Counted from the first letter of the stretch, positions 1-8,551 are shown. The stretch: 64,000 bases of DNA from Candidatus Hydrogenedens sp. (GCA_016125095.1 WGMK01000031.1:1-64000), one strand, 5' to 3'. Numbers and translations: made by a program. The notes: generated by a model not told the origin, from the sequence alone.

Positions 1-207
1 AGGCATCGCGGGGTCTCCTGCGTAAGTTGAAGTACTCAAGAAACCTCATCTTACCGCAAGGCCCCGCGGTGTCCTCTACACCATCAAGACCTGAACCGAA
101 GCACAGGACCGCCTGTTGCACTTAGTGTTTGAATCTGCCCCTAGGCCTCGTTGATGCAAAGTGATGTATTATTAAAGAGAATCCTTAGATGCCAACGAGG
201 GCTCATC

Positions 208-1368
208 ATGATGAAAGTGCAGTTACTTCTAGGGTCGGGGGTCTCGATACCATCGGGCGTACCATCGGTTGACGATATTACAAAATCTCTACTCAACAGT
301 ACTTGGTCAAGAGATCCGTTTATTCGCTATCAACAGGGGGAATGCAGTTGGAGTACAAATACCAGCCGTTTCTCGGCAAGTCCAGAGCAATACCTGCTCT
401 CAAAAGTTCGCGATATCAACGACTCAATTCACAAGCAATCTCATTTCGGTCGCTCGACAACATATGAAGACGTCATGTTTCTTATTCTTTTGATGAGATC
501 TCGCATTCTAGGCCGGGAAATTCCGTTACGAGTTCAAAGGCTTCTTGGAGAGAAGGAATTTATTGAGTTAAAGAAGCAGCTGGCCAAGGCGATTGCGAAT
601 TATGAAGCATGTAGCCTCGGCAAAACAGTACGAGAGGTCGAGTTCTTAGATCTTTGTGAAAGGTTCATTCATGAAGCAGTTCGTAATCTTTTGTCGAAGG
701 AAGTAAAACCGATAGGTCTGGAATTCGTCGAACAGATAGTCATGGACAAAGAGCTTCATAGTCTAACCATCGCGACTCTTAATCACGATACTCTCATGGA
801 GGACTTTTTGAGCAGCAGGTCGATTGCTTATGACGATGGCTTCGAAACGACTGATAGTCATAATCATTTCGCCCCTCGACACTTGCTCACTGGTAAGGTG
901 CGGCTCTTGAAGCTTCATGGGTCCATTGATTGGTTCGAGGATGACGAAGGGAACGTTGTCAGATGCGATGAGGGGAATGAGCTCCAGCTAAGAGACAAGA
1001 ATGATCCGTTTAGGCTTCCTTTCAGGTTCTTGTGCGGCTCCGAGAATAAGACTGACCTTTATGAAGACGAACCCTTTATAACGATACATAGCCAATGGTC
1101 GAGGTTACTTGAAGAGGCCGAATTGATGGTCATAAGTGGTTATGGCGGATGCGACGCAAAGATCAATGACGCGATTCGGAACTTTGTTCAGGTGTATGTG
1201 GGGAAAGTCGTGATATTGCACCAAGAAGCAGAGTTGATAGAAGAGCGCATTTTCAATTCAAGCGCTGATCGTGCCATAGACCCGGTGCGCCATCCGGGCA
1301 TCTTGCACGTGAACAAGTGGATGCAGGATTGCCATTGGGACGAGGTAAAGCGGGAAATTGAAAACTAA
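208..1368 (+). CDS. SIR2-like domain protein, possible NAD-consuming defence effector
   Basis: The protein has the layout of the bacterial SIR2-like family, whose members bind NAD and often act as NADase effectors in antiphage systems. Residues 6-13 form a glycine-rich nucleotide loop (LLGSGVS). Further on are an ATLNHD block (family TxNxD), KLHGSIDW, and near the C-terminus a VISGYGGCDAKIN segment matching the GYSxxDxxI motif. I chose ATG 208 because GAGG lies about seven bases upstream; an in-frame start at 151 lacks such a site. The gene is clearly AT-richer than everything to its right, which suggests recent acquisition. It is convergent with the methyltransferase gene, 13 bases away. Any partner gene would lie to the left, outside the window. 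The SIR2 fold is a confident call; the defence role is inferred from the family. Confidence 0.8.
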   Translation: MMKVQLLLGSGVSIPSGVPSVDDITKSLLNSTWSRDPFIRYQQGECSWSTNTSRFSASPEQYLLSKVRDINDSIHKQSHFGRSTTYEDVMFLILLMRSRILGREIPLRVQRLLGEKEFIELKKQLAKAIANYEACSLGKTVREVEFLDLCERFIHEAVRNLLSKEVKPIGLEFVEQIVMDKELHSLTIATLNHDTLMEDFLSSRSIAYDDGFETTDSHNHFAPRHLLTGKVRLLKLHGSIDWFEDDEGNVVRCDEGNELQLRDKNDPFRLPFRFLCGSENKTDLYEDEPFITIHSQWSRLLEEAELMVISGYGGCDAKINDAIRNFVQVYVGKVVILHQEAELIEERIFNSSADRAIDPVRHPGILHVNKWMQDCHWDEVKREIEN

Positions 1369-1381
1369 ATGACGCTTGACC

Positions 1382-2140
1382 TCATCCCGGGCGGCGCATG
1401 CGCCAGAAGCCGTGGAGGCTGGCGCCGGGGCAGGCGCGGGTGATGGCGGGGCCGAGGGCGGCGAAAAGGTCTTGTAGGCGGTAGCGGATGCGTTCGGGGC
1501 AGCGGGGGTGGTCTATCCAGGGGCAGAGGCCGAGGTAGGCCTCTTTGTCGTAACCCATCACGGCGATATCTCCGAAGCCCGCGCCGGCGTAGAGGCGGCG
1601 GACGCTGCGGAGGGTGAGCGGCTGCTCGAGTTCCTGCGGCTGCCAGCGTCCGAAGGGGGCCCAGGTGTGGGGGGCGTAGGCGCCCGTGGCTTCGCACCAT
1701 CGCTTCACGAGTCCCGCGATGTTTCCGTAGTTCGGCGCGGAGAGGAAGAACACGCCGCCGGGCCGGAGCACGCGGAAGAATTCCCGCGCGGCGGCTTCGG
1801 GCTGCGGAAAGTGCTCGGAGGCATCGACACAGCAGAGGATATCGAAGGCGGCATCGGGGAACGGCAGCGCGGCGGCATCGCCTTGGGCCAGGGGAAAGCC
1901 GCCGCGGCTGACCACGAAATCGAGTCCGTAGGCGTCCGCCCCTTCGCGGCGCGCCCAGTCGATGAGGAAGCCCCGGCCGCAGCCCACGTCGAGCAAACGC
2001 TTGCCGCGCAGTTCAATGCCCAGCCGCGCGAAGACCTCTGCGATCAGCGGCTCGTGAATGCCGTCGATGCCGCCGAAAGGCGAACTGACCATGCGCGGAT
2101 TATCGCGGTAGAAGGCCTGGATGTCGTGCGTATCCGCCAT
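1382..2140 (-). CDS. Class I SAM-dependent methyltransferase
   Basis: A small-molecule-type methyltransferase of the Methyltransf_11/UbiE-like group. The SAM-binding motif I is LLDVGCGRGFLIDWA, near residue 45, followed by an acidic motif II (GLDFV) and the post-motif segment RVLRPGGVFFLSAPNYG. I used ATG 2140, which shares one base with the stop of the glycosyltransferase gene (TGATG), so translation is probably coupled. A further in-frame extension to 2299 would lie wholly inside the upstream gene. The substrate is not visible; being coupled to a GT2 enzyme suggests a glycan or lipid-linked sugar. Confidence 0.82.
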   Translation of the reverse strand: MADTHDIQAFYRDNPRMVSSPFGGIDGIHEPLIAEVFARLGIELRGKRLLDVGCGRGFLIDWARREGADAYGLDFVVSRGGFPLAQGDAAALPFPDAAFDILCCVDASEHFPQPEAAAREFFRVLRPGGVFFLSAPNYGNIAGLVKRWCEATGAYAPHTWAPFGRWQPQELEQPLTLRSVRRLYAGAGFGDIAVMGYDKEAYLGLCPWIDHPRCPERIRYRLQDLFAALGPAITRACPGASLHGFWRMRRPG

Positions 2141-3012
2141 CAGTACCACACCATCTTCCGCGCGAAACGGCTGCCGTGATATACCGCCAAGGGCCGCAGA
2201 AACGGATAGGCCCATTCCGCCGCGTTGCGCAGCCGCCCATGGCGGATCTCCCGCAGGAACTGCACGTTCTTCTTCCAGAGCGCCAGGTCTGCCAGGCAAT
2301 CGCCGAGGCCATAGGGCACGCCCATTTCACGCAGCGCGAGCCCTTCATTGCGGCAGCGGCGGTAGACGCCGCGCAGGGTGTAGTTGTGGTGGTGCAGCAC
2401 GGGCGCGTCCTCGGTGAATACGATCTTCGCGCCCGCCGCGTGCAGCCGCGTCTGATACCCGAAGTCTTCGCCCGTCGCCTGCTCGCCGATGTGCAGCTTC
2501 TCCCAGGCGCTGCGGCGCACGGCGGTGTTGGCGAACGAGAGGCCGCGCCCGTAGCGCTCGGCGAAGCGCTGCATTTCGCGCGTGAAATAGTAGTAGCCGT
2601 TGCATTCCCAGGCGAACTGCGGAAAGGCGCGCTCCGGATCGGGCACCGACCCGCCGCAGACCACCTGCACCTCGCGATCCAGCAGCGGCGCCACCAGGTT
2701 GTCCAGCCAGTCCGTGCGCGCGGGCACGGCGTCTTGCGAAAGATTCACCACCACCGGCGCCCGCGCCTCCTCGAACAAGCGCTCGCGCAGCCGTCCCCAA
2801 TTGAAGGTGTCCTGCGCAACAGGCACCACCCGCACCGGGAATTTCTCCAGCAGCCGCAGCGTGCCATCCGTCGAGCCGCTGTCGAGCGCGTACACCTCGT
2901 AGCGCCAGCGCGATTCCTGGGCGAACACCGCCTGCAGCAGCCGCTTGAGCAGCACGCCCCCGTCCCGGGTCGGAATCCCGATGCTGATATGCGGTGTGTC
3001 GGCGCCATGCAT
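2140..3012 (-). CDS. Family 2 glycosyltransferase
   Basis: A GT-A-fold inverting glycosyltransferase. The N-terminus carries the family strand HISIGIPTRDGG, then ALDSGSTDGT, the usual nucleotide-sugar contact region, and a GEDFGYQTRL segment corresponding to the ED-containing acceptor motif. It likely transfers a sugar to a surface glycan or lipid acceptor in the cytoplasm. ATG 3012 places the conserved strand about seven residues from the start, as is usual; GGAG lies rather far upstream (15 bases). An alternative ATG at 3075 would overlap the end of abiEii and has no clear ribosome site. It is translationally coupled to the downstream methyltransferase. Confidence 0.82.
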   Translation of the reverse strand: MHGADTPHISIGIPTRDGGVLLKRLLQAVFAQESRWRYEVYALDSGSTDGTLRLLEKFPVRVVPVAQDTFNWGRLRERLFEEARAPVVVNLSQDAVPARTDWLDNLVAPLLDREVQVVCGGSVPDPERAFPQFAWECNGYYYFTREMQRFAERYGRGLSFANTAVRRSAWEKLHIGEQATGEDFGYQTRLHAAGAKIVFTEDAPVLHHHNYTLRGVYRRCRNEGLALREMGVPYGLGDCLADLALWKKNVQFLREIRHGRLRNAAEWAYPFLRPLAVYHGSRFARKMVWY

Positions 3013-3044
3013 GCGCTTGGTGTACCACTCCGGAGCAGGGACGC

Positions 3045-3914
3045 TCAAGCGCCCGTATCGCGGGCCTTCTGCCATTTGTTCAATTGATGCAGAAACAAGT
3101 CTTCACTCCACAATCGCAGCGATGCTTGCTCATGGGCGCGGATGAAAGGCGCTACTTCTGCCGCTGCGCTTTGCCAATCGATGCTGCGGATTTTCCGGGA
3201 CAGTTCCTCGGATACCCAGTCCAATCCGGCATCGACGCGCATACCTTTCCAGGGGCCGGCCTGATCGAGGGCTGAAGAGAGGAAGGTGAGGTTCAAGGGG
3301 GCGGCTCTGCTCGTATACCAGAGAAAGTCGTACCAGTCGCGCCCTTTCATAAACGCGCGGCACAAGAGCGCGTAAACCTTTCCTGCAAATAGGCTGGGCA
3401 TGTCCTGCGATGACACCGAAGCGACGAAGGGAAAGTCGAGGTAATCGAGCACGGCTCCGCTTCCTGCTGGCGGATTCGTATCGACCTCGAGTTTGATGCG
3501 AATCTTTCTCAGGGGTCCGCTCCGTTCGGGGTGCCGGATCTCGATGAGCTTTCCGATGGAATCGTCTTTCACGAACGCAGTCTGAACGGCCTTGCCTGCC
3601 TGCGATCGATCCGTAATCTCGGCGTGATAGCCATACGCGGCGAGTTCATCGGCGAGGTGCGTCAGGTGCCCGCCCAAGCGGAAGGCCGGATCCGGCGCGC
3701 GAAGCATGAAGTCCAAGTCTTCGGAGAAGCGGCTCAGTCCATGGAAGATGCGGAGGCAGGTTCCTCCCTGAAATAGTGCGTGCGTGAAGAAATCCCCCCG
3801 GCCCAGCGCTGCGAGCACCACTTCCTGCGTGATTTCGCGAAGCGCGTGATCTTCTTCCAGCGCAGTCCGGCATTGGTAACCTTCTAGACGTTCGCGGATC
3901 ATCTGAACACTCAT
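3045..3914 (-). CDS. abiEii: AbiEii-family nucleotidyltransferase toxin
   Basis: Toxin component of a type IV AbiE toxin-antitoxin/abortive-infection module; family members are DNA-polymerase-beta-like nucleotidyltransferases. Motif I is at residues 50-70: GGTCLR, then RFSEDLDF with the metal-binding Asp66 and Asp68. A C-terminal family block reads KVYALLCRAFMKGRDWYDF. Length (289 aa) is normal. Its ATG overlaps the antitoxin stop by four bases (3911-3914), the usual abiE arrangement. The glycosyltransferase gene follows on the same strand with no terminator between them. Confidence 0.88.
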   Translation of the reverse strand: MSVQMIRERLEGYQCRTALEEDHALREITQEVVLAALGRGDFFTHALFQGGTCLRIFHGLSRFSEDLDFMLRAPDPAFRLGGHLTHLADELAAYGYHAEITDRSQAGKAVQTAFVKDDSIGKLIEIRHPERSGPLRKIRIKLEVDTNPPAGSGAVLDYLDFPFVASVSSQDMPSLFAGKVYALLCRAFMKGRDWYDFLWYTSRAAPLNLTFLSSALDQAGPWKGMRVDAGLDWVSEELSRKIRSIDWQSAAAEVAPFIRAHEQASLRLWSEDLFLHQLNKWQKARDTGA

Positions 3915-4546
3915 CTTGGGAGCGCCTCCTTCCAGCGTCTAAGAAACGCGGTTACGCGGCGGCTGGCATAATTCGCTGCAAGTTCGTCCAATTCAGGAGC
4001 GCCGGTCCCGTGCCACGCTTCCGGTTCGATACGAAGACTCTCCGCCGCATCGTCGATTCCGCGCCAAGGCGGCTTCCGCGTGTAGACATAATCGGCCAGG
4101 GCCTTCGCGGGCGATGCCATCAGGAATACGTTGCCCGAGTTGTCCGTCAGGCGGTCCACATTCGCATAAAACACGCGCTGCGGTACACGTCGGTAAAGGA
4201 ACGTTCCCAGCGGGGTCTCGAAGGCGCGCGCGTTTCCGAGGCTGGCGCAGGTACACGCATACACCGCTTCCGGGATCCAGCCGTGAAATCCCAGGGCGGA
4301 CTCCATGCTAACGTAGCTTGGGCCATAGACACGCTGGGCCAGCGCGAACACGTTCACCGGTTTCCGCTGATACTGCGGCGCAAGGCAATAGAGTCCCCGG
4401 CGGATGCCCAGGATTTCGCCCTTCGCCAAGGCGCGTTTGACCAAAGCGTGCCGCCGGTCGGGGGTGCCCTCCAGCAGCAGAGCGGCGTCGGACTGGGTAA
4501 ACATATTGCCCGGAAGGTTTAAGAGCTTTTCGGTTAGTGTTTGCAT
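3911..4546 (-). CDS. abiEi: AbiEi-family antitoxin, DNA-binding
   Basis: Cognate antitoxin. The N-terminal third (about residues 1-60) looks like the AbiEi winged-helix domain that binds operator DNA: a helix-turn-helix-like LPGNMFTQSDAALLLEGT segment, then VKRALAKGEILGIRRGLYCL. The rest resembles the AbiEi C-terminal domain (VSMESALGFHGWIPEAVYACTCAS, then ASPAKALADYVY). The reading frame can be extended upstream to 4663, but that extension runs through a long palindrome and the promoter, so I chose ATG 4546, with AGAGAG just before it. Family AbiEi proteins repress their own promoter by binding inverted repeats, which fits the palindrome abutting this start. Confidence 0.86.
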   Translation of the reverse strand: MQTLTEKLLNLPGNMFTQSDAALLLEGTPDRRHALVKRALAKGEILGIRRGLYCLAPQYQRKPVNVFALAQRVYGPSYVSMESALGFHGWIPEAVYACTCASLGNARAFETPLGTFLYRRVPQRVFYANVDRLTDNSGNVFLMASPAKALADYVYTRKPPWRGIDDAAESLRIEPEAWHGTGAPELDELAANYASRRVTAFLRRWKEALPR

Positions 4547-4591
4547 ATTCTCTCTAGAAACGGTCATAAAATGACAGTTTCTAGAGAGAAT
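4547..4591. promoter_or_regulatory. 45-bp near-perfect palindrome, probable AbiEi operator
   Basis: Outer arms attctctctagaaac (4547-4561) and gtttctagagagaat (4577-4591) are perfect 15-base complements. Inside them gtcat/atgac pair around a central aaa, and one mismatch (4562/4576) separates the inner and outer pairs. It abuts the abiEi start codon and overlaps both the putative -10 box and the ribosome site. Binding here would block transcription and translation initiation, as known for AbiEi autoregulation. The assignment is by position and family behaviour. Confidence 0.72.
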
Positions 4592-4616
4592 AGCAAGAAG
4601 CAGTTTACGAATCCAA
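4587..4616 (-). promoter_or_regulatory. Putative sigma70-type promoter of the abiE cluster
   Basis: Read on the minus strand: -35 TTGGAT (4611-4616), an 18-base spacer and -10 TATTCT (4587-4592). The -10 box overlaps the outer arm of the palindrome, consistent with autorepression. Confidence 0.5.
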
Positions 4617-4750
4617 GGCTGGCCAATGCATCCCCAAAGGAGCCCGTCGTCGTATCGACGCATCGCTGGTTTGACCGCTTCCGCGTCTGCGTGCTAGGCT
4701 TCCTGCTGCGCTTTCCGGGGGCTTTGCGGCCCTCTGGGGCGTTCTCTTAT

Positions 4751-4884
4751 CACGGGGCCCGCGGTGTTGACGGTTGGGTCCTACTCAACGAGACGGTGGT
4801 GAACCCGGTCAGGTCCGAGAGGAAGCAGCCGTAACCGCATGTTTCGTGTGCTGTAGATCGGCCTGCCAGAGCCGCGGCCCCGTG
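4751..4884 (+). ncRNA. ffs: Signal recognition particle RNA (4.5S-type)
   Basis: The universally conserved SRP domain is present: ggtcaggtcc, then a GAGA (GNRA) tetraloop, then ggaagcagcc at about 4808-4830. The flanks match the E. coli 4.5S layout: gttgacggttgggtcc and actcaacgagacggtggtgaa on the 5' side, and gtttcgtgtgctgtagatc on the 3' side. The ends close as a helix, cacggggcc (4751-4759) with ggccccgtg (4876-4884), giving about 134 nt, slightly longer than the 114-nt E. coli RNA. It forms the M-domain binding site for Ffh. SRP RNA next to dnaX is a recurrent arrangement in bacteria. The exact ends are inferred from the terminal helix. Confidence 0.92.
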
Positions 4885-4937
4885 ACCTAATTGATCCGCA
4901 GCGGCAACCGGGCCGAGGCCGCCCGGCGGGGAGTGGC

Positions 4938-6713
4938 ATGGCAGACGAACGTTATCTGGTGCTTGCGCGCAAATGGCGCCCGCATCGGTTCGATGATGTC
5001 GTCGGCCAGGAACACATCACGCGCACCCTGCGCAATGCCATCACCTCGGGGCGCATCCACCACGCGTTCCTGTTCATCGGGTCGCGCGGCATCGGCAAGA
5101 CCACGACTGCCCGCATCCTCGCGGCGGCGCTGAACTGCACGGCGTCGGACAAACCCAACCCCGATCCCTGCGGCGAATGCTTCAATTGCCAGTCGATAGC
5201 CACGGGCAACCATATCGACGTGATCGAAATCGACGGTGCCTCGAACAACGGCATCGACGACATCCGCGATATCCGCGACAACATTCGCATGGTGCCGAGC
5301 AACGGGCGCTACAAGGTGTACATCATCGACGAGGTGCACCAGCTCAGCCTGTCGGCCTTCAATGGCCTGCTGAAAACGCTCGAAGAGCCGCCGCCCCACG
5401 CCATCTTCATCCTCGCCACCACCGAGGCCCACAAGATTCCGGCGACGATCATCTCGCGCTGCCAGCGCTACGACTTCCGCCGCGTCAGCATCGAGCGGCT
5501 GGTGGAACTGCTGCGCGGCATTGTCGAGGCCGAGGGCCTGAGCGCCACGCCCGAAGCGCTGCACGCCATCGCCCGGGCGGCCGAGGGCGGCGTGCGCGAT
5601 TCCGAGAGTATCCTCGACGAACTCATTACCTATTGCGACGGCCAGATTACCTTCCAGGACGTGTTCGATGTGCTGGGGCTGGTGGACTGGGAAGTGCTGC
5701 GCACCTTGAGCAACGCCATTCTCGAGCGCGACATCGCCCGGCAGCTCCGCGTGGTGGAGCAGGTGGTGGCCGCGGGCAAAGACCTTTCGCAGTTCGTGCA
5801 GGAAATCCTGCGCTACTACCGCAATCTGCTTGTGTGCAAGACCGCCGGCGACACCGAACTGCTGCACCTGCCCGACGACGAGGTGGCGCAGCTGCAGAAG
5901 CAGGCCGAGCATTACGGCCTCGCGCAGCTCATCCGCATGGTGGAGCAATTTGCCGAACTCACCAGCGGCTTTGACAGCCAGCTGGCCCAACGCACCGCAC
6001 TCGAGGCGCTCCTCATCCGCACCTCGAAGATGGGGGTGGGCGTCACCATCGACACCATCCTCGAGAAGCTCGCGGCACTCGAGGCGAACGGACTGCCGCA
6101 GTCCGCGCCCGGCGCTGCACCGTCTGCGCCCGCGCCCCGGCCGAAAGCGGCCGCGAGTCCGCCGGACCCTCCTGACGCCGGAGCGGCACCCCCAGCGCCG
6201 CCCGCCCCGGCCAAGCCCGCGGCACGGCGCATGACGGTGGACGCGGACAACCTGCGTCCCGCCTGGATGCGGATTACCGAAAGCATCAGCAAGGAATCGA
6301 TGAGCCTCGGCGTGTGGCTGGGCAATGGCCGGCCCGTCCGCATCGACGGCGACACCCTCGTGCTCTTGTTTCCCCACGATCAGGCCCAGGCGCGCGACAT
6401 TGTCCAGAAACCCGAGAATCGCGATTCGATCGCCGCGATGCTCGAGTCCCTCACCGAAAACATCCGCGCGCTCCGCACCGAGCTCGAGGCGCCGCCCAAG
6501 GAGGATACCGGTAAGCCCGAAGATCATCCGGACCTGCCGATGTATCAGGGTCTCGACGAAGCGGCCGCCAAGCACGCTGCAGAAGACCCGCTCGTAGCCG
6601 ATGTGCTCGATGTGTTCAAAGGCCGCATCGCCGCCATCCACGCCCCGGCCGCGCTGCCGGCCGCTGCTGCCGAAGCGCTCGAAGAACCTGCCGACGAAGA
6701 CGCCCTGCTGTAG
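4938..6713 (+). CDS. dnaX: DNA polymerase III subunit gamma/tau
   Basis: Clamp-loader ATPase subunit of the replicative polymerase. Walker A is GSRGIGKTTTARILA (about residues 48-62). A four-Cys zinc module follows (CTASDKPNPDPCGECFNC), then Walker B/sensor region YIIDEVHQLS, the LLKTLEEPPPH block and the SRC box (TIISRCQRYDF). After AAA+ domain III (to about residue 375) comes a Pro/Ala-rich linker and a C-terminal tau-like domain. Start ATG 4938 follows ggggag at a good distance. No A-rich frameshift site was noticed, so whether a short gamma form is made is unclear. Confidence 0.95.
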   Translation: MADERYLVLARKWRPHRFDDVVGQEHITRTLRNAITSGRIHHAFLFIGSRGIGKTTTARILAAALNCTASDKPNPDPCGECFNCQSIATGNHIDVIEIDGASNNGIDDIRDIRDNIRMVPSNGRYKVYIIDEVHQLSLSAFNGLLKTLEEPPPHAIFILATTEAHKIPATIISRCQRYDFRRVSIERLVELLRGIVEAEGLSATPEALHAIARAAEGGVRDSESILDELITYCDGQITFQDVFDVLGLVDWEVLRTLSNAILERDIARQLRVVEQVVAAGKDLSQFVQEILRYYRNLLVCKTAGDTELLHLPDDEVAQLQKQAEHYGLAQLIRMVEQFAELTSGFDSQLAQRTALEALLIRTSKMGVGVTIDTILEKLAALEANGLPQSAPGAAPSAPAPRPKAAASPPDPPDAGAAPPAPPAPAKPAARRMTVDADNLRPAWMRITESISKESMSLGVWLGNGRPVRIDGDTLVLLFPHDQAQARDIVQKPENRDSIAAMLESLTENIRALRTELEAPPKEDTGKPEDHPDLPMYQGLDEAAAKHAAEDPLVADVLDVFKGRIAAIHAPAALPAAAAEALEEPADEDALL

Positions 6714-6783
6714 GCATGCCAGGGAATTTAGCCAAGATGGCTCCCGGGTACGGTCGCCCTACCGCGCGATCACATTAGCCGCC

Positions 6784-7779
6784 TTACCGGTTGCCGGTGA
6801 AACCGGGGCCTCTCGTCAGGAGCAGCAACAGGAAGAAGGGTCCGCCGAGCATGGCGGTGAGGACGCCGACGGGGATTTCGGCGGGGGCGAATACGGTACG
6901 GGCGACGGCGTCGGAGAGGGCGAGGAAGCCGGCTCCGAAGAGCATGGCGGCGGGGGCGAGCCAGCGGTGGCTGTGTCCCACGAGCAGCCGGGCGACATGC
7001 GGCGCGATGAGCCCGATAAACCCGATGGGCCCACATACCGCCACCACGCCGCCAACCATGAACGACACGGCGAAGAAGAGGAGCGTTTGCGTGCGGGCGA
7101 TATCGAGACCCCGGGCTTGGGCGAGTTCTTCGCCTGTGAGCAGCAGATCGAGCTCGCGTCGCAGCAGCAGAATCACTGCGCCGCCGCCCAGCGCGAAGGG
7201 CGCCAGCGTGCGTAGGTCGGCGTAGCCCACCACCCCGAGGCCCCCCATCATCCAGCGCAGCATTCGGAAAGAGTCGTAGAGGTCGGCGGTGTATTGCACG
7301 AAGAGGATGAGGCTGGAGCAGGTGAAGCTGATGGCGACACCGGCCAGCAGCAAGGTGTTCGAGGCGAGGCTGCCGCGCGCCCGCGCAAGGCCGTAGACCA
7401 GCAGCATGGCGCCCGCGGCCCCGGCGAAGGCGGCCAGTGCAATGCCGCTGACGCCCGCGATGGTGATGGCCAGCCCGAGCCGCACATACAGCGAGGCGCC
7501 GAGGCCCGCACCGCTCGACACACCCAGGGTGAAAGGGGCGGCCAGAGGATTCCGAAAGAGCGCCTGAAAGGCCACGCCGCTGAGCGAGAGCGCGCCCCCG
7601 GCCAGCAGCGCCGCGAGCACGCGCGGCACACGGAGTTCGAAGAACACGGCACGGGCCGTACCTTCGCCGCTAATCAGGTCGGACACGGGGATGGCAATCT
7701 GCCCGATAAACGGGGAACCCAGCGCGCTCAGTGCAAAGAAGCACGCGATGGCGGCGAAGGCGAGGCGGGGGCTACGCAT
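6784..7779 (-). CDS. FecCD/BtuC-family ABC transporter permease
   Basis: Polytopic inner-membrane permease of the cobalamin/iron-siderophore importer family. Hydrophobic segments run throughout, with family blocks ELRVPRVLAALLAGGALSLSG, NPLAAPFTLGVSSGAGLGA and, near the C-terminus, GPIGFIGLIAPHVARLLVGHSHR. I chose ATG 7779, giving 331 aa. It overlaps the ATPase stop by eight bases (ATGCGTAG), indicating coupling. A longer in-frame start at 7830 lies inside the ATPase gene. The substrate (cobalamin, haem or ferric siderophore) cannot be told from the permease alone. Confidence 0.9.
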   Translation of the reverse strand: MRSPRLAFAAIACFFALSALGSPFIGQIAIPVSDLISGEGTARAVFFELRVPRVLAALLAGGALSLSGVAFQALFRNPLAAPFTLGVSSGAGLGASLYVRLGLAITIAGVSGIALAAFAGAAGAMLLVYGLARARGSLASNTLLLAGVAISFTCSSLILFVQYTADLYDSFRMLRWMMGGLGVVGYADLRTLAPFALGGGAVILLLRRELDLLLTGEELAQARGLDIARTQTLLFFAVSFMVGGVVAVCGPIGFIGLIAPHVARLLVGHSHRWLAPAAMLFGAGFLALSDAVARTVFAPAEIPVGVLTAMLGGPFFLLLLLTRGPGFTGNR

Positions 7780-8551
7780 CGAGCGGCACCCACTGTCCGC
7801 TGCCGGGCGCGCCGGCCTCGGCGAATGCAACGCCGTACAGCGCCTGCAGGTGGTCTTCGTTTAGCCACGCGCGCGGCGGGCCATCGTGAATGATGCTGCC
7901 TTCGTCCAGCACGATGAGCCGATCTGCCGCGCCCAGGCCCAGGTGCAAATCGTGGCTCACGGTTATCACCGCAAGTCCACGTTCGTCGCGGAGCTTTCGC
8001 AGCAGCCCGTGCAGTTCGGCCTGATGCCGGTAGTCGAGATGCGCGGCGGGCTCGTCCAGCAGCATGACGTCGCCGCCCTGTGCCAAGGCCGCTGCGATAT
8101 GCACCCGGCGCGATTCGCCGCCGCTCAGCGTGGCGAGAATGCGATCACGGAATTCGTTCACCCCGGCGGCCTGCATGGCCTCGGTGGCGGCGCGTTCGTC
8201 CGCTGCCGTGGGGCCGCTCCAGCGCGCCTGCCGCGCATAGCGCGCCAGCAGCACGAACTCGCCGACGGTATACGGCAGGTCCGGCTCGGGCTGCTGCGGC
8301 ACATAGCTGATGCGCTGCGCGGCGGCCCGGCGCGCCAGCGTCGATAAGGGCTTTCCATCCAGCAGCACGCTGCCCTCGTCCGGCCGCAATACGCCCGCGA
8401 GGCATTTCAGCAGCGTGCTCTTTCCCGCGCCGTTGGGTCCGATGATGACGGTATGAGTGCCCGGATGCACTGCGCAAGAAGCTGCGTGGAGAATCGCGCG
8501 CCCGTTGCGGCGCACCGATACTTTGCTGGCCTCCAGCAGCGGCGCGCTCAT
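7772..8551 (-). CDS. ABC transporter ATP-binding protein (BtuD/FhuC-like)
   Basis: Nucleotide-binding subunit of the importer. Walker A is GPNGAGKST (about residues 37-45), the Q-loop region is ISYVPQQPEPDLPYTVGEFV, the signature is LSGGESRRVHIAAALAQ, Walker B is VMLLDEP, and the D-loop and H-loop are AAHLDYRHQ and ITVSHD. It overlaps the binding-protein gene upstream by four bases and the permease gene downstream by eight. Confidence 0.93.
   Translation of the reverse strand: MSAPLLEASKVSVRRNGRAILHAASCAVHPGTHTVIIGPNGAGKSTLLKCLAGVLRPDEGSVLLDGKPLSTLARRAAAQRISYVPQQPEPDLPYTVGEFVLLARYARQARWSGPTAADERAATEAMQAAGVNEFRDRILATLSGGESRRVHIAAALAQGGDVMLLDEPAAHLDYRHQAELHGLLRKLRDERGLAVITVSHDLHLGLGAADRLIVLDEGSIIHDGPPRAWLNEDHLQALYGVAFAEAGAPGSGQWVPLDA

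Noticed and set aside
1..207. Integron attC site or other attachment site by the SIR2 gene
   Set aside because: A loose inverted repeat (cgcgggg at 7-13 with ccccgcg at 62-68) is present, but no GTTRRRY/RYYYAAC core pair or direct repeat at the other end of the gene.
4887..6641. Long open frame on the minus strand opposite dnaX
   Set aside because: It is the antisense shadow of a high-GC gene; low-complexity Arg/Ala/Gly composition and no motif, while dnaX is unmistakable.
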